Source of the DNA: Artocarpus heterophyllus
Lineage: Eukaryota; Streptophyta; Magnoliopsida; Rosales; Moraceae
DNA length: 64,000 nucleotides
Direction of reading: 5' to 3'
Assembly (NCBI GenBank): GCA_025403435.1
Contig: CM046337.1
Coordinates: forward strand, 1,495,501-1,559,500
The translations under genes were made by a program, and so were the position numbers. Positions 39,207 to 51,100 of this stretch are shown here, piece by piece. The notes under the pieces are model-generated. The model had not been told where the DNA came from, made no database searches, and was given only the letters and a program-made list of their open reading frames with translations. Each line of letters starts with the position of its first letter. Position 1 is the stretch's first letter.

Positions 39207-39319
39207 CACGGTCCTGTAAAAAATAAAATAAAAAAAAAGCTAGAATATTACAGTCATACCACAACATTATGCTCATGTATTAGAATATTATAAAAATTTT
39301 GAACAAATTCGGAGTGAAG

Positions 39320-39472
39320 CACATGCATAATGAAGGTACAGGAAAGAGCTGTCCTTTTGTAATAATAATGCACATGCATAATGAAGGTACAGGAAAGAGC
39401 TGTCCTTTTGTAATAATAATGCACATGCATAATGAAGGTACAGGAAAGAGCTGCCCTTTTGTAATAATAATG
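39320..39472 (+). repeat. 51-bp tandem repeat, three near-perfect copies
   Basis: The unit starts CACATGCATAATGAAGG and ends TAATAATAATG. It occurs at 39,320-39,370, 39,371-39,421 and 39,422-39,472, with a single T-to-C change in the third copy. Because 51 is divisible by 3, open frames run through it on both strands (17-residue repeats), but no gene context supports a protein. Confidence 0.9.
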
Positions 39473-40089
39473 CAGATGTTAGACTATAGAAGAACATTTT
39501 TTCGCTGCCCTAGACTATATTTACAACGCACGATCGTGTCGTGTTCTAATGTGTAAGGACTTTGATTGTTAGATTAGATTAGACAAGACGTGACATATAT
39601 GGTATGTGATGTAATATGTATCATTTGACATCATAGCATATTTTTTAGAGACATAAAATACGGATTTGATTTATGTCATTACGAAGGTCATTAGTTATTT
39701 CTCGTTTACACTTTAAAACAAAAATAAATATATATTATTTTCAAAAATTTTTAAATTTTGACAGAAAGTACTATAACAAATTATTAATGTCAATTGTCAT
39801 TGTAATATATTTTTTAAAACCATTCCAAAAAAAAACAAAAAAATACATAATATATTGTACTATTTCAGTAATTCTTTAATAAAAAATATAAAATGTGATA
39901 AACTAATAGTATGCTTCTTCTATACCGTTATATTACCAAAGTTAAAAACCCACAGAACCGACTAAAGAAAACTGACCAATAACGGACGGTTAATCGACCG
40001 AATAGCTTAGTAAGCAATGCAGTTTTGGTTTTCCATTTCTGAAAACCGAAGGTTTTGGTTCAGTAATTGAACCGATAAAAATCGATGGT

Positions 40090-40980
40090 TTTTAACCGAC
40101 GAGTAGTCCTAACAACAACAACAACAAAGGACACAAAAACGCTATAAATTGGAAGAAGAGGATTATCATTAAAGTCGAAACGAGAAGACTCAAATCACAT
40201 CAATTAAACAAACGTCATTACATCAAAACGACAATGAACTAAGTAAAAAAATGGCAGAAATACAGAACGACAACACCAGATAAATGACATTAAATAAACA
40301 AAAAAGAAGGAAACCAAAAAAAATAACTTTCGAATTTGAACAACAAGAACGTAAACAAAAATCACGATAATTTTTATAGCAACAATGATCTAATGGAACG
40401 CCAATTAAGTGAAAACTACATTAATCGGAAATACGACAACAACAAAATAAAAGCAAGCAAGAAAGGGCGGGCGTACATTGATAATACGACAATATTGGAA
40501 ATAATGAAAACACAGAAAATCACAAAATACAATAAAGGACATAAAAAAATAGAAAAGGTAATTAGGGAGCTGAAATTGATAAACAATTTAAAGAACGATA
40601 ATAACATAAGCAGTAAACACGCCAAAGTATAAAAGGGGAAAACAATAAGACGACAGTACTCGAACCCAAAAAAAAGTGTAGAAAACAAGAACAACATTAC
40701 TTGAAAGCGCACATGAATAAAAGAATAGACAATACGCAATAAACAGGAAAAACTACATTAGATTGAGGAACGACATTATAACTTTATAAGGGACAGTCGG
40801 AGACGGAAAACAAATGTTGGAAAACGACAAGAACCTACAAACGACACTCAAACAAGAAAAACAACATAGAACTGAAAGACCAAAAAACAGCAGAAACAAC
40901 AACGTAGCTCCGAAAGATACATTCCATAAAAGAAAGAAGGACAAAAACACATTACAAGATTATGGCGACATATGCACTAA
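40090..40980. repeat. T-poor, ACGAC-rich tract 2
   Basis: Same character as the tract at 37,070: A-rich, T-poor plus strand with recurring ACGAC near 40,226, 40,266, 40,431, 40,483, 40,647, 40,767, 40,820 and 40,836. A preceding (AAC)n stretch lies near 40,110-40,130. The plus-strand frame at 40,336-40,632 (Lys/Asn-rich) is a compositional artefact in my view. Confidence 0.5.
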
Positions 40981-41299
40981 TTTTTAATGGTTACATTTAA
41001 AATAAAAAATAAAGGAATGTTTTAAAGACAATTGACGATGTGGCGTGTGGTGTAGTGAATTTCAGAACATCAATCTTCCTCGTACTTGCTCCGCCGTTGT
41101 GATCCTTGATGCACCTCTGTGTGGAGGCACCGGGGGTTTGGCTGTAGAGCACACGCCATCACTCAAGTCAGTCAAACAGAGATGGAGATATTTTTAGAAA
41201 CAGGAAAAGAAGAAAATAAGAGCAGGGACTAGATTTGTGGAAGAGAGAGAAGGATCCCTTTTGCTTGGGTTTCATGTCATCTTATACTTGCTTTGTCTT

Positions 41300-41331
41300 A
41301 ATCTGATGATTGTTAGGACAATCATCAGATT
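41300..41331. repeat. Perfect short hairpin (14-bp arms, 4-base loop)
   Basis: AATCTGATGATTGT and its exact inverse ACAATCATCAGATT flank the loop TAGG. A second inverted pair, AGCTTCATCTC / GAGATGAAGCT, lies 260 bases downstream (41,590-41,600 and 41,619-41,629). Function unknown. Confidence 0.7.
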
Positions 41332-43590
41332 TGAAACATGTCACATTCTTTTTAGATATGGGTTTTTCCTCTAATTTGCTCCTTTGAGTAAGGGCCCTAT
41401 TGAAATGTTCATTGTTCCTTTTCTTTTATCTTTATCTTTGTATTTCATGCATATACTCTTTTTCTTTCTTACTGAGCAAGCAATAAGACACGTGTCAACT
41501 TGTTAGTGGTTTTCTTGACACACAGATATGTGTATTCTCTAATCAGTAATCTCGATGTCAGTCAAGGCATTTCAGTCTTAATCGGCTCAAGCTTCATCTC
41601 TATAGATTTCCTTATCTCGAGATGAAGCTCAAGCTTCTTTCTCCAGCCATTGGAGTTCCTTGGTTTCGGCCATTCGGTGATTATACGTCCGCTTGTTTCA
41701 TGATTTCCATTGATTATCGAGGTCGATTGTTCAGGAGGGATGCATAATCAATACTTCATTGGCTTAATAGAAAATCCCCAACAACATATGTTAAAAATTC
41801 AACCTCATTAAATATTATAATTTTTTTTGCCAACCATTCATTTAATTACAATAATAAGATTAATATCAAATGGATACGGTTAATAACAATAGTATTTATT
41901 GAAAACATAATTGAGGCATAGAGTGAAGTAAAGTGTACATGTGGTGGTTTAGGATGTTGCTATTGCCATATGTGGACATCGCCGGCCGCTGTGACTAAGG
42001 CGGGAGAGTGAACCAAATAAAGAAAGACGTAAGTAATGGGGGATCGAAGAATATAAGAAAATGAAAACTTTTCAACTTTAATCATTTAACTGAAATTTTT
42101 TTTCCTTTTTTAAACAAATAATGCTAAGGAACATTGGATTGGATTTCGTTCACATTTTTCCTTTTTTATCCCTTTTGTGTTTTTAAAAAAAATTAACATC
42201 ATGCCATCTTAATTAAAATATTTTAATTAAAATGATCTTTTAATTAATACAGAATAATACTTTAATTAATATGTCATTTTAATTGATGTGGAATGATACA
42301 GTTGTATTATTTGACATTTTAAATGAAGTGACATAATATTTTAATTAGTATATCTTTTTAATTGGCATGTCATTTTAAGGGGAAAAAAACTCAATTGGTT
42401 AACACAGTTGTACTGTATAATTTATTCTCTTCTTGCGGCACTTATCATGTATGATATTATATTAATCCAACATAAAAGTTACAAAATCACTTTTCTTTTC
42501 ATAATGCTAGAGGACTCTATCGTCTAGAAACTCTGACCGTTATCCTTTTCCGCCGCCTTAATTAATTAGTTCACAAAACAACGTCAATCAACCTTAATGA
42601 CCCTTTTGCTCCAAGACGAATTTCTTTCATTCTAATTAGTAAGTGGATAATTTATTATTATTCCCTTATTTTAAGAGTATAACATCTCCTTAATAAAAGT
42701 ACAATATTGATTACAAGAGAGACTTCTAATTTAAAACTAATCTCACTGTTTAAAACACAATTAACGACGTAATCTCCAAACATTGATTAATGAAGTAAGT
42801 CTCTTTCCATAATCCTCCACCTAATTACTAGTTTTAAATAAAGATACTGTATGGAACAACCTTCCCAGAGACACCAGAGTCTGAGAATGGCATCAAAAGC
42901 TCAAACGGCGCAACCACAGCTCCAGTTCTGTTCGTCAAATCCGCGTTAGCATTCTTCTCATCAATAATAATCCCTTCAACCTCGCAGTGAACTGCTCGAA
43001 AGCCGCCTTTATAAACGGATCTTCGTTGCAGGAGGGCTCCGGAATCTCCCCGAGATACTCCTCATCTGGTGAAGGATTGGACAGCACATCCAGAACGGCC
43101 ATCGCTTTTGTTGCGTGAATTTTTGTTGGGAGGCATTGCAAAAGATTGCCTTCAGGCTCTTCCAAGAAGTGCTTCCACTCTTCCAGTTTGGGGTCTTCTG
43201 TGGGGACATTGGTTCTCGCAATTGTGGCTCTGTTGGGGAAATACCCTGCATAGTCATATTGCCTTAAGTTCACGGCCGCATGGCGACCTGATGCTACCCA
43301 AACCATTGTTGTTGTGATTTCTATGAGGTCTTGGAGTGTCTTCAAAACAGGCCACCGTGGCTCGTCCTTTTTGTCAGCGTGATCGACGGTTCGGATTTCT
43401 GTCCACCAAGCTTGGAGCTTTTCGTCGGATTCGATATGGCTTGCGCTTGAGTAGTAGTGGTTGACATAGTTGGTAAGCCATTGCTTGATGGCATCCCAGA
43501 TAAGGAGACCATCGTTGGCAAACGGGTAGTCTTCAATTGTTAGCCTTAGGCCATGTGGTGCACATGGGTCCTCAACAGCTAGTCCTCTAA

Positions 43591-43616
43591 ATATATATAT
43601 ATATATATATATATAT
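43591..43616. repeat. (AT)13 microsatellite
   Basis: Thirteen AT units lie in intron 8 of LOX copy 2, directly next to the exon 9 acceptor. Confidence 0.95.
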
Positions 43617-44448
43617 CTATATTGGACACCATTTATCACAATTTGTTATTTGGATTATTAATTTGGAGCTAGTTAAGGTAGGACAAGCCCTATCGTAGTA
43701 GATGTTTCTAAACGTTATACATGGTCAAAATCAATTTACTTAAAAACAATATAAAACTAACAGAACCTTACACAAATTAAGTACGATTTCAAACAAGGCC
43801 TCAGTGATTTCTTATAATGTCAACATGCGTACCTGCTTATAAGGTCAGCTAGCAGGGCCTGGTGGTCAAATCGTCACAACTTGTCATATGCATCAGAGCT
43901 GAGCTACATGGAATATTTTGTAGGAGAGAACATGGATTCAATGATGCCACCGGCGTGGATTAGAATTTGGCGTGCAAGGGCATTGAGCTGCATTGTGTAT
44001 CTAAAGTGTGGACTCAACAATCTGACTATAGGGTGCATTGAACTTAGTTGCCTGTGTGTTACTATTATATAAAGTTCCGTACAACAATATGTTCTTAGCC
44101 TGAAGATTATATTATATAAATAGATAGAGAGAAAATATTTGATCAGGTTCAATCAAAGATTGTATAAATTTAATTAAAGACGGAATTTATGTAACAAAAA
44201 TCTAGAAATTAATTAATTGAAACAAATTTACAGAAATTAATTAGTATAAATATATAATACTTATAGGTAAATTTATTTCCAGTGACTATAGAGCTGATGG
44301 ATGCCAGAATCATGGGGCCTGAGAAACCTGGATCGAGGTTACTCTTCAAAGGCCATTCCTACATAGGCAATTTTAATTATTAAATAGCAAATATCTCAAG
44401 CGTTTGTCGTTGAAATTAATGGAGAATTCTACGTTGAAAGCACCCTAT

Positions 44449-44803
44449 CACTAGTAGAGCTAGCTTACGACGAGAGGAGTACATGTCTGCACTCATTTTT
44501 TAAAAAATTTATCTTTTTATCCTTATTTTGTAGTTTAAAATTTAAGTCATATCCCAATTTTGAAAGAAAATTACAATCTTGGTCTCATAGAACAATAGAA
44601 AATTGTTGTCATGCTCCTATGAAAGAATTGAAATATATTGTATTGTCCCTATAAAATAATTTAAATATATTGTGTCTTTATTTTACAAGAAAAGTTAAAC
44701 TTATATCCACTCAATTATTGAAATATATAGTTATATTCAATAAAATACTATTTTTAATTTTTTGTATGATGTCCCACTAAGAAAAACTTTTGGCTCCGCC
44801 ACT
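44449..44803. mobile_element. 355-bp non-autonomous DNA element in a LOX copy 2 intron, 9-bp TSD
   Basis: The 9-bp direct repeat GCACCCTAT occurs at 44,440-44,448 and 44,804-44,812. Between them the left end CACTAGTAGAGCTAGC and the right end TTGGCTCCGCCACT are imperfect inverse copies. A 9-bp duplication suggests a Mutator-like MITE. It lies between exon 5 and the fused exon 6/7 of the LOX pseudogene. Confidence 0.6.
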
Positions 44804-46362
44804 GCACCCTATAATATAAACCATAGGCACGCTTATGAAATGAGTTTAACAATAGCATTCAGAAAATCCTCGAATAATATCTAGCCCCATACAACATGGT
44901 TGGCCGGCCACTTAAATTAAATCTTGCTGCCATGATCAATAGCCTCTATCAAACCCTACTGTCGGGTGCTCTCAACACTGAAGCTCCCAGAAAATTTCTC
45001 GAAGATTTTGGTAGAAATCATATATGCACACATACCGTAACCAACTGATTGCAATATGGATTGAGACCTGCGAGAGTTTGCCTACGAAATTCTTGATCTC
45101 TCAACCAAAATTATTTGTCCCCTTAAAAAAAAAAATTGTGTTATTGCACCAATTATTAATTAACATTATGAACATCAATAATTATGTGATCTTTTGCATT
45201 GTCGATTAATATATATTGTGCTTACTTTTCATTGTTTCCGGAGGCTCAAATTGTAAAGCGTGTTCAACGTCGGAAACAGGCTTGACTAGCCTAGGGTGGA
45301 CATTTTTGAGAAGTCCTTTGTTATCACCATGTGGAGGAATCTTAATCCCTTCGTCGAAGAGTGTGTCCATGGAAGTGAAATGTGGAAAATCTACAACAAA
45401 TAGCCATCCCTTCAGCGTCGGTGCCAGTTCATGCAAGGCCGAGGCCCGAGTACAACGTCTTTGCCCCGAAATTTTAGTAACTTTACTTCCGGGAAGTTCT
45501 CATCACAAGGAACGTACAAATGAACAAGTGGATACCTTGACTCTGACGAGGGATCTGTATCGTGTGTAACAATTCTAATTAGTAACAAAAAAACTTACCA
45601 AGTTATAGCTAGTTTCTATATGAAATACAGAAAATACTACATTTTTATGAAAATTACCTTCCATACTAGGTGGACGACCAGTATGATAACGTCTAAAATA
45701 GGGGTGTTCTTTGCCACCAAGAATCGGTCTCTTGAGGTCGAGATCATGATCAGGATTGTCAAGATATCATAATCAGGGATCCTTTCATATCTCTTTCGTT
45801 TTCCTCCGCCATACCCTCTCAAGCTGATCATGTCTTCTTATCTCAGCCCCCTCAACCCACTTGGTGTTTCGGAGGGCAAAGATGACTACTCCAAATTAAC
45901 AAGCAATACCAAGCAGCATGTAGAATTAATATTAAGTGAAGACGAATATACAAATAGTTACATGAAGTAATTAATATGTGATCAATTAAATATATTGGGC
46001 TTATATTAACCTTATTGGTGAAAGACTCTCTTCTGACGGCTTTTGTACTTGGAATGAACCCATTGCAACTAAAGGTGAGGGAGCCATAGGGCAAGCCATG
46101 AAGGACAATGTCCTTGATGAACATCTAACTGTGGTTCTCATTCTCAACAAGAATTTGCACCAATCTCTCCAAAAACTTTTGGAACTTCAAAATCTACTTC
46201 GTAATTCACCTCTCCCAAATCCAACAAGCTGGTTCTGTGTGCGTATGTTTTAACTGTGCTTCTTTCCTTTCCAGTTTCTACATGATCACCACGGAAATAA
46301 GCATATATATACAATGTAAATAAAGTAGATTAACGTAAATTTGAATGACAGAAGCACGCTCC

Positions 46363-46396
<34 letters not shown>
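46363..46396. repeat. (TAA)n microsatellite
   Basis: About eleven TAA units lie in intron 1 of LOX copy 2. Confidence 0.95.
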
Positions 46397-47268
46397 CAAA
46401 TGATGAGAGAAGACAATTGATGCCAAGACTATTGGTTTATTCCAACTAACTTGACAATTGGTATGGATGTATATGTACGTACACATAAACATGTAATATT
46501 TAGGCAGAAAGGCATTCAGTGGTCAAAGTATACTTTGGGTTTGTTTGATACAGGTTTAAATTAGTGTGATTTTAAACTTATAGTTTGAACTAATAGTTTT
46601 GAATGATGGTTTTGAACTGGCATTTATAATACAAAAGTTTAAATTGAAAATAAAACATAACATTAGAGAACTGAAGTTTGAAAAACTATAGTTTATATAA
46701 GAAAACTATTATAGTAAAAAATGGTTTTAAACGGTTAGAACTTAAGGAATCAAGTCCTTAAAAATGACAGTTTAGTCTGTTTTAAATTATTCTCACAATT
46801 TTGGACGACTTGAATCTTCTAGTTTTTGTAAGGCCCATAGGTTCAAAATCACTTTAAATGCTCTAAACATGCAAACCAAACGACACAATAATACTTATGA
46901 AACTAGGCTTTATAACTTACTAGAATCAAGCACAGCACTAACAAGCTCAAGGAGAATAGATCTCCCGATCAGCAAATCGCTCACTTCATCAATTCCTTCC
47001 TTTACACCGGCATTTGTGATGAGCCCTCCAACTGTGGATATGACAGTGACAATACATTTAACACCGTTGTCGATAATACCTTGAGTATTATTATTGCTTG
47101 AAAGAGCTTTTGTGTTGTTACCATGAGAGGACCTAACCCTAATACTTGTGTTTTGCTTAGAATGGAGTAGCGAGGGACGTCTTAAATTGAGTGAAAGCCT
47201 TGCAATGCTCTCACTGCCATTAACGAATGGCTTCCGGAAGGACTTCTCAGGTATGAAGATTTGAGTAG

Positions 47269-47273
47269 TAGGG
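47269..47273. other. Left target-site duplication TAGGG
   Basis: Matches 56,217-56,221. Joining the flanks at one copy restores a continuous lipoxygenase transit-peptide reading frame, which confirms the insertion point. Confidence 0.92.
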
Positions 47274-49642
47274 TGTGACACCCGTTATTCTCCTAAGGGT
47301 ATTAAGGTAATTAGATTAATTACCTAGTATATATATAAAAAAAAAATCAGAAAATCTCTCATAATTCGAAACTCTCTCTCTCTACTTTCTCTCTCTAAAA
47401 AAATTCTCTCTCTCTCCTCAAAGATCGTTTGAGATTTCGGCATCCGTTTTCGACACCTCCCGCACCAATGGAAAGCTCCCGACGAGCTGAGTCCAATGAG
47501 GTGCCGCGCCGCCCAAAACGCCGCCGGAGGAGACCACACGCGCCGCCCAAATTGGCGGCAAAACCCATTTCTTTTCGACGAGATATCTTCACCGTCCGAC
47601 GTCCGATTGACGTGATTCTTGTTCCTACACGACCACCGTGATGAGAGGAACAAAACCCACCCTTGGTGGCAGCTCAACAACCGCCGGATTGCTCCGCCCG
47701 TCTATTGCCGCCGTGCACCGCCGCCCCCATGGTGGAACTCCGCCTTGCCGGAGGAGGTGACTGACACCACCCCTCCCAATGAGTTCAGAGGATCAAGGGG
47801 AGTAAAACCCCTCGATCAATTGCACGGAAGGAGCCGGTTTCACCGGAGAACGGCCAACGCCGCCGTCAACCGCCGCGGGAGCCTCCATTTTGGCTCTTCC
47901 CAGCCACGTTTCTTCAAATTGGATGAGGGGAAATGCTCATAGGAGGATGGGTAGCAAAAGCCCTCAGCCAATTTCAGGTTTCCATCGTCGGAGAATCAAG
48001 ATCGGAGCTCATCCATTTCTACCGACGTTGTACTTCACGACCCGCTATGTTAGAGGCAGAATTGGGTGAAATTGACCCCGCCATTGGACTCAAAAGGGTC
48101 GATTTAGGGGGGGTAGGCCCGAGCCCAGCGGCCAACGGACCCCGATTGACGCCGGTCAACGACGGTCAAAGTCGGTCAACGGCCAGTCAAAGGCTAAATT
48201 GGAATTTTGTGATCCGGACCTCCGATCGAAGATCCGAGACCGCTTCCTGACTCGTTTCGATGCTCTGGATGCAATGGTGACCTCCGTTTGAGCAAATTCC
48301 ACTCCGATGAAAATCATCCGGTACCGACTGCACGCGAATCGAGGCAATTCAAACAGCAGTATCGGAGTCCAGAATGACGTTTTCAAGAATGTATGATCTC
48401 CAGGAAGCATTCCTAGCCATTCATAGTCGCTCGAGGAGCACTACAGAGGATGCTTCGTAGATACAGTGAGATACAACTGGATCTGTTTTGCTTGGAGTTC
48501 AAGATCAAGGGAGTATGGAGCTAACGTTAATTGATTCCAGGATTAAGAGACTGTTGATAAGCTTGAAAGGTAGGGATTCTATTACTCATCTTTTGTGAGG
48601 TTTTTATAGAATTAAAATTGATTGTTTTGCCGCAATATATTTATATCTATGTTGAACTGATATTATATGAGTATCACATATGAAACTATGACATGGACTC
48701 GTCTTGTATTGTACGGCGAGGAACATAATGAATTGACACATGTTATAAATTGAGAAGCATGGTTAGGAAAACTAACTCTATTAATAATGATTTAATATAG
48801 AGAAATTGTGAGACATGAAAAGGGCGACGGTTACGTCCTTGGGCATGAATACCCTAAAAGGTAAAATAGGGGGAAGGTGATGACGCTTCCTTGGGTTGAA
48901 AGTCCCAGAACACACTGTACAGGAATTGATTTGGTGAGGACTCGGGGCTTGATGTCCCCTCACCGGAACACCCTTGGAATGTTTATAGGGTGATCAAGTG
49001 CGCCCATTTGGGTTTCGATGAGTTGAGTGATACTCAATTTAACATGGATACCTAGGAACAATGATGATTGGTAATATTTGTATAAATGTGTAATTATGAC
49101 ACTTGGTAATGATTAACTACGGTATCCATAAGATGTGATCATAATAAACCTCATAATCTGGAATATGATGTGACTTACTGACCATGCAGATTTTAATGTG
49201 GTAATGATAAAAACCTAAAGGTGAGTAATGGCTTTCTCTACTGAGCATAGTGTTGCTCATTCCCTTATGTTTATATCTTTTCAGGACTCACTAAGTGTGA
49301 GGTGGCTACGAGAAATATAGTTGAGGAAGTGATGTAGCTATATTACATTGGGACTGCTTCAATCGTTGAGAATGTTCTTCATGATAATGTAAGCATCAAT
49401 TGTTACTTTCTGTGACTGTATTACAATGTGTTGAGGGTTAAAATGATGATGACAACAGTTTATATTATTAAATTTAAGGTGCTACATTAAAACTGTGGTT
49501 TATTTGTCGTTTATATTTTTATTTTTGAGTTGAGAGTTTTCATTTAAGTCCCGGGCAAATTTTATTTTTAAGGTTTTACTTTTATTATTTATTTTTATTT
49601 TATCTCATTAAAAACTATTAACCCCCATATAGGGGCGTTACA
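47274..49642 (+). repeat. 5' LTR, 2369 bp
   Basis: Begins TGTGACACCCG and ends ATAGGGGCGTTACA. TATATATAAAAA at about 47,330-47,343 is only some 60 bases from the LTR start and is followed by CT-rich sequence, so transcription may start near 47,370 and leave a very long leader. The block 47,400-48,300 is GC-rich (CGCCG words) and has overlapping frames on both strands that are probably not genes. Compared with the 3' LTR it has an extra 11 bases in the CT tract. Confidence 0.93.
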
Positions 49643-49649
49643 GAATTTT

Positions 49650-49661
49650 TGGTATCAGAGC
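49650..49661 (+). promoter_or_regulatory. Primer binding site, initiator Met tRNA type
   Basis: TGGTATCAGAGC begins 8 bases after the 5' LTR end. This is the standard 12-base complement of the 3' end of plant initiator methionine tRNA used to prime reverse transcription. Confidence 0.95.
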
Positions 49662-51100
49662 CTAGGTTCGGTTAACCTAGGGAGTGTAGCACCACTTTAA
49701 AAAAATATATTTTTGAGATGGTTTTGAAGCTGAATTTTCATTGTCATCATCAAAATGAACCTTCACATTGATTTATACAGTCTAGAAGGATGTAACATGG
49801 AAAGGCCATAGAATGAAAATATTAATAGTTATATGAGTACAATAATTATATAGAAGGAAAGTATTAATAGTTATGAGGGAATGATAATTATATGGAATGA
49901 GTTTATAAGTAGATTGCTTATGAAAGATTCGTATAATATTTGGATCTATAAGCATATTTAATTCGTATAAACGATGAGAAATTCGTATAGATACGAGGAT
50001 TTAAAAGCCTTTTGTCTCGTGAAAAACAATAAGAAATATAAGGCTTGATTTATTGATTTTAAAGTTTGACATAGATATGCCAAATTTTTCGCAATTGATT
50101 CAAACCTAAGTAATGATTATGTGTGGATTCGATGGAGCACATAAGTGTCAATAACTTTTCTTAAAAGTTCTATTTATTTGAGGAATATGATATAAGTTGG
50201 GAATCATGGTATTGAATCTTGAGAGAGATAAATGTTAGACTTTTGGTCTGTTGAGACTGTGTAAAGTCTAGAATGCATGAATCTCAAAATTGGAATATTT
50301 CGTTACGTACATTGTATTTAAGTGTATCGGTGAATCTTTTGGTTACCTAAGGTTTTGTTATATGAGGAAATTATATATTGTATGAGTAGAATTGTGGGGA
50401 TTGTAGATGTTCTTAAGTAGTAACATCAAGTGTCTTTGTTCGTTGATATGGTCTACGTTGAAAGACGTAAATCGTATTGATTTCAAGGTTAGTCACATTC
50501 TAAACCCTTGGTAGTAATGATGATGAATCCATTGATAGATGTTAAGTATTATGAATAACATATGGGTGTATGCATTGTTCAATAAGGTTTTGATTAAAAC
50601 AAAATTATTTGAGTTGCTGGATCATTCAGGAAGATCCTTGTTGTCGTTAAATTAGATTTGTTGTTTATAGTTAACTTTATCTATAGTGGACTTTGAATTG
50701 GTTTTAAGATTTATACGAATTGGTTTTCAATTTTATGTTTGTTATTTAACTCGTTCTAAATGTGTTAAGGCCCGAAACAACCTGACCATTTTCAACTAAG
50801 AACATTTGGGCCTAGTTCAAATCTTAAATCAGTTTGATTCACACTGTCTCTCCCACGTGGTTTCTATACGTGTCATATACAGTGGTTTAATCATTGTTTA
50901 CAAATACGTTTACTGTGCATAGGAGCTTATTTCTCCGAGTTCACTTTTTCTCTCTTAATTTGTTATTTTCTCTCTAAATCGCAAATCCTCTTCTTTTTCA
51001 TTAGAAATTCTTCTTTTTCTCTAAAAGAAGAAGGAATTCTAGGATTCTGCAATTTACTATCTTAATTTTTCCTTTCTATTTACTCTTCTTTCATCTCATC
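49662..51100 (+). other. Non-coding leader part of the LTR element interior
   Basis: No open frame of note and no recognisable gag remnant is visible in 1.4 kb. It is AT-rich, with the repeated phrase TTCGTATA near 49,930-50,000. The last 200 bases before the next start codon are pyrimidine-rich (TTCTTTTTCTCT), like a plant 5' leader or promoter-proximal region, so the downstream frame may have its own transcript. Confidence 0.4.

Larger units (their letters stand above)
34284..42833. other. Gene-poor stretch upstream of LOX copy 2 3' end
   Basis: No host exon was recognised in 8.5 kb. It holds a repeat fragment with a TATA box (35,480-35,960), a tandem 300-bp duplication (36,448-37,051), two T-poor ACGAC-rich tracts, a 51-bp triplicate, two strong hairpins (39,142-39,206 and 41,300-41,331) and AT-rich filler. 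Minus-strand open frames inside the T-poor tracts are Phe/Leu/Ser-rich artefacts of base skew. The stretch 41,040-41,770 is less AT-rich and may be an old repeat that I cannot name. Confidence 0.45.

Noticed and set aside
40336..40632. Lys/Asn-rich 98-residue frame
   Set aside because: It follows directly from A-rich composition of a skewed tract.
45885..45888. In-frame TAG at the start of LOX copy 2 exon 3
   Set aside because: Comparison with the tandem GAGCAG acceptor of copy 1 shows that TAG is most likely the splice acceptor itself, so it is not counted as a nonsense mutation.
47429..48250. Proline/arginine-rich frames in the 5' LTR (and at 53,993-54,865 in the 3' LTR)
   Set aside because: They overlap on both strands, lie in a GC-rich LTR block after a CT tract, and show no domain; open frames are expected from GC-rich composition.
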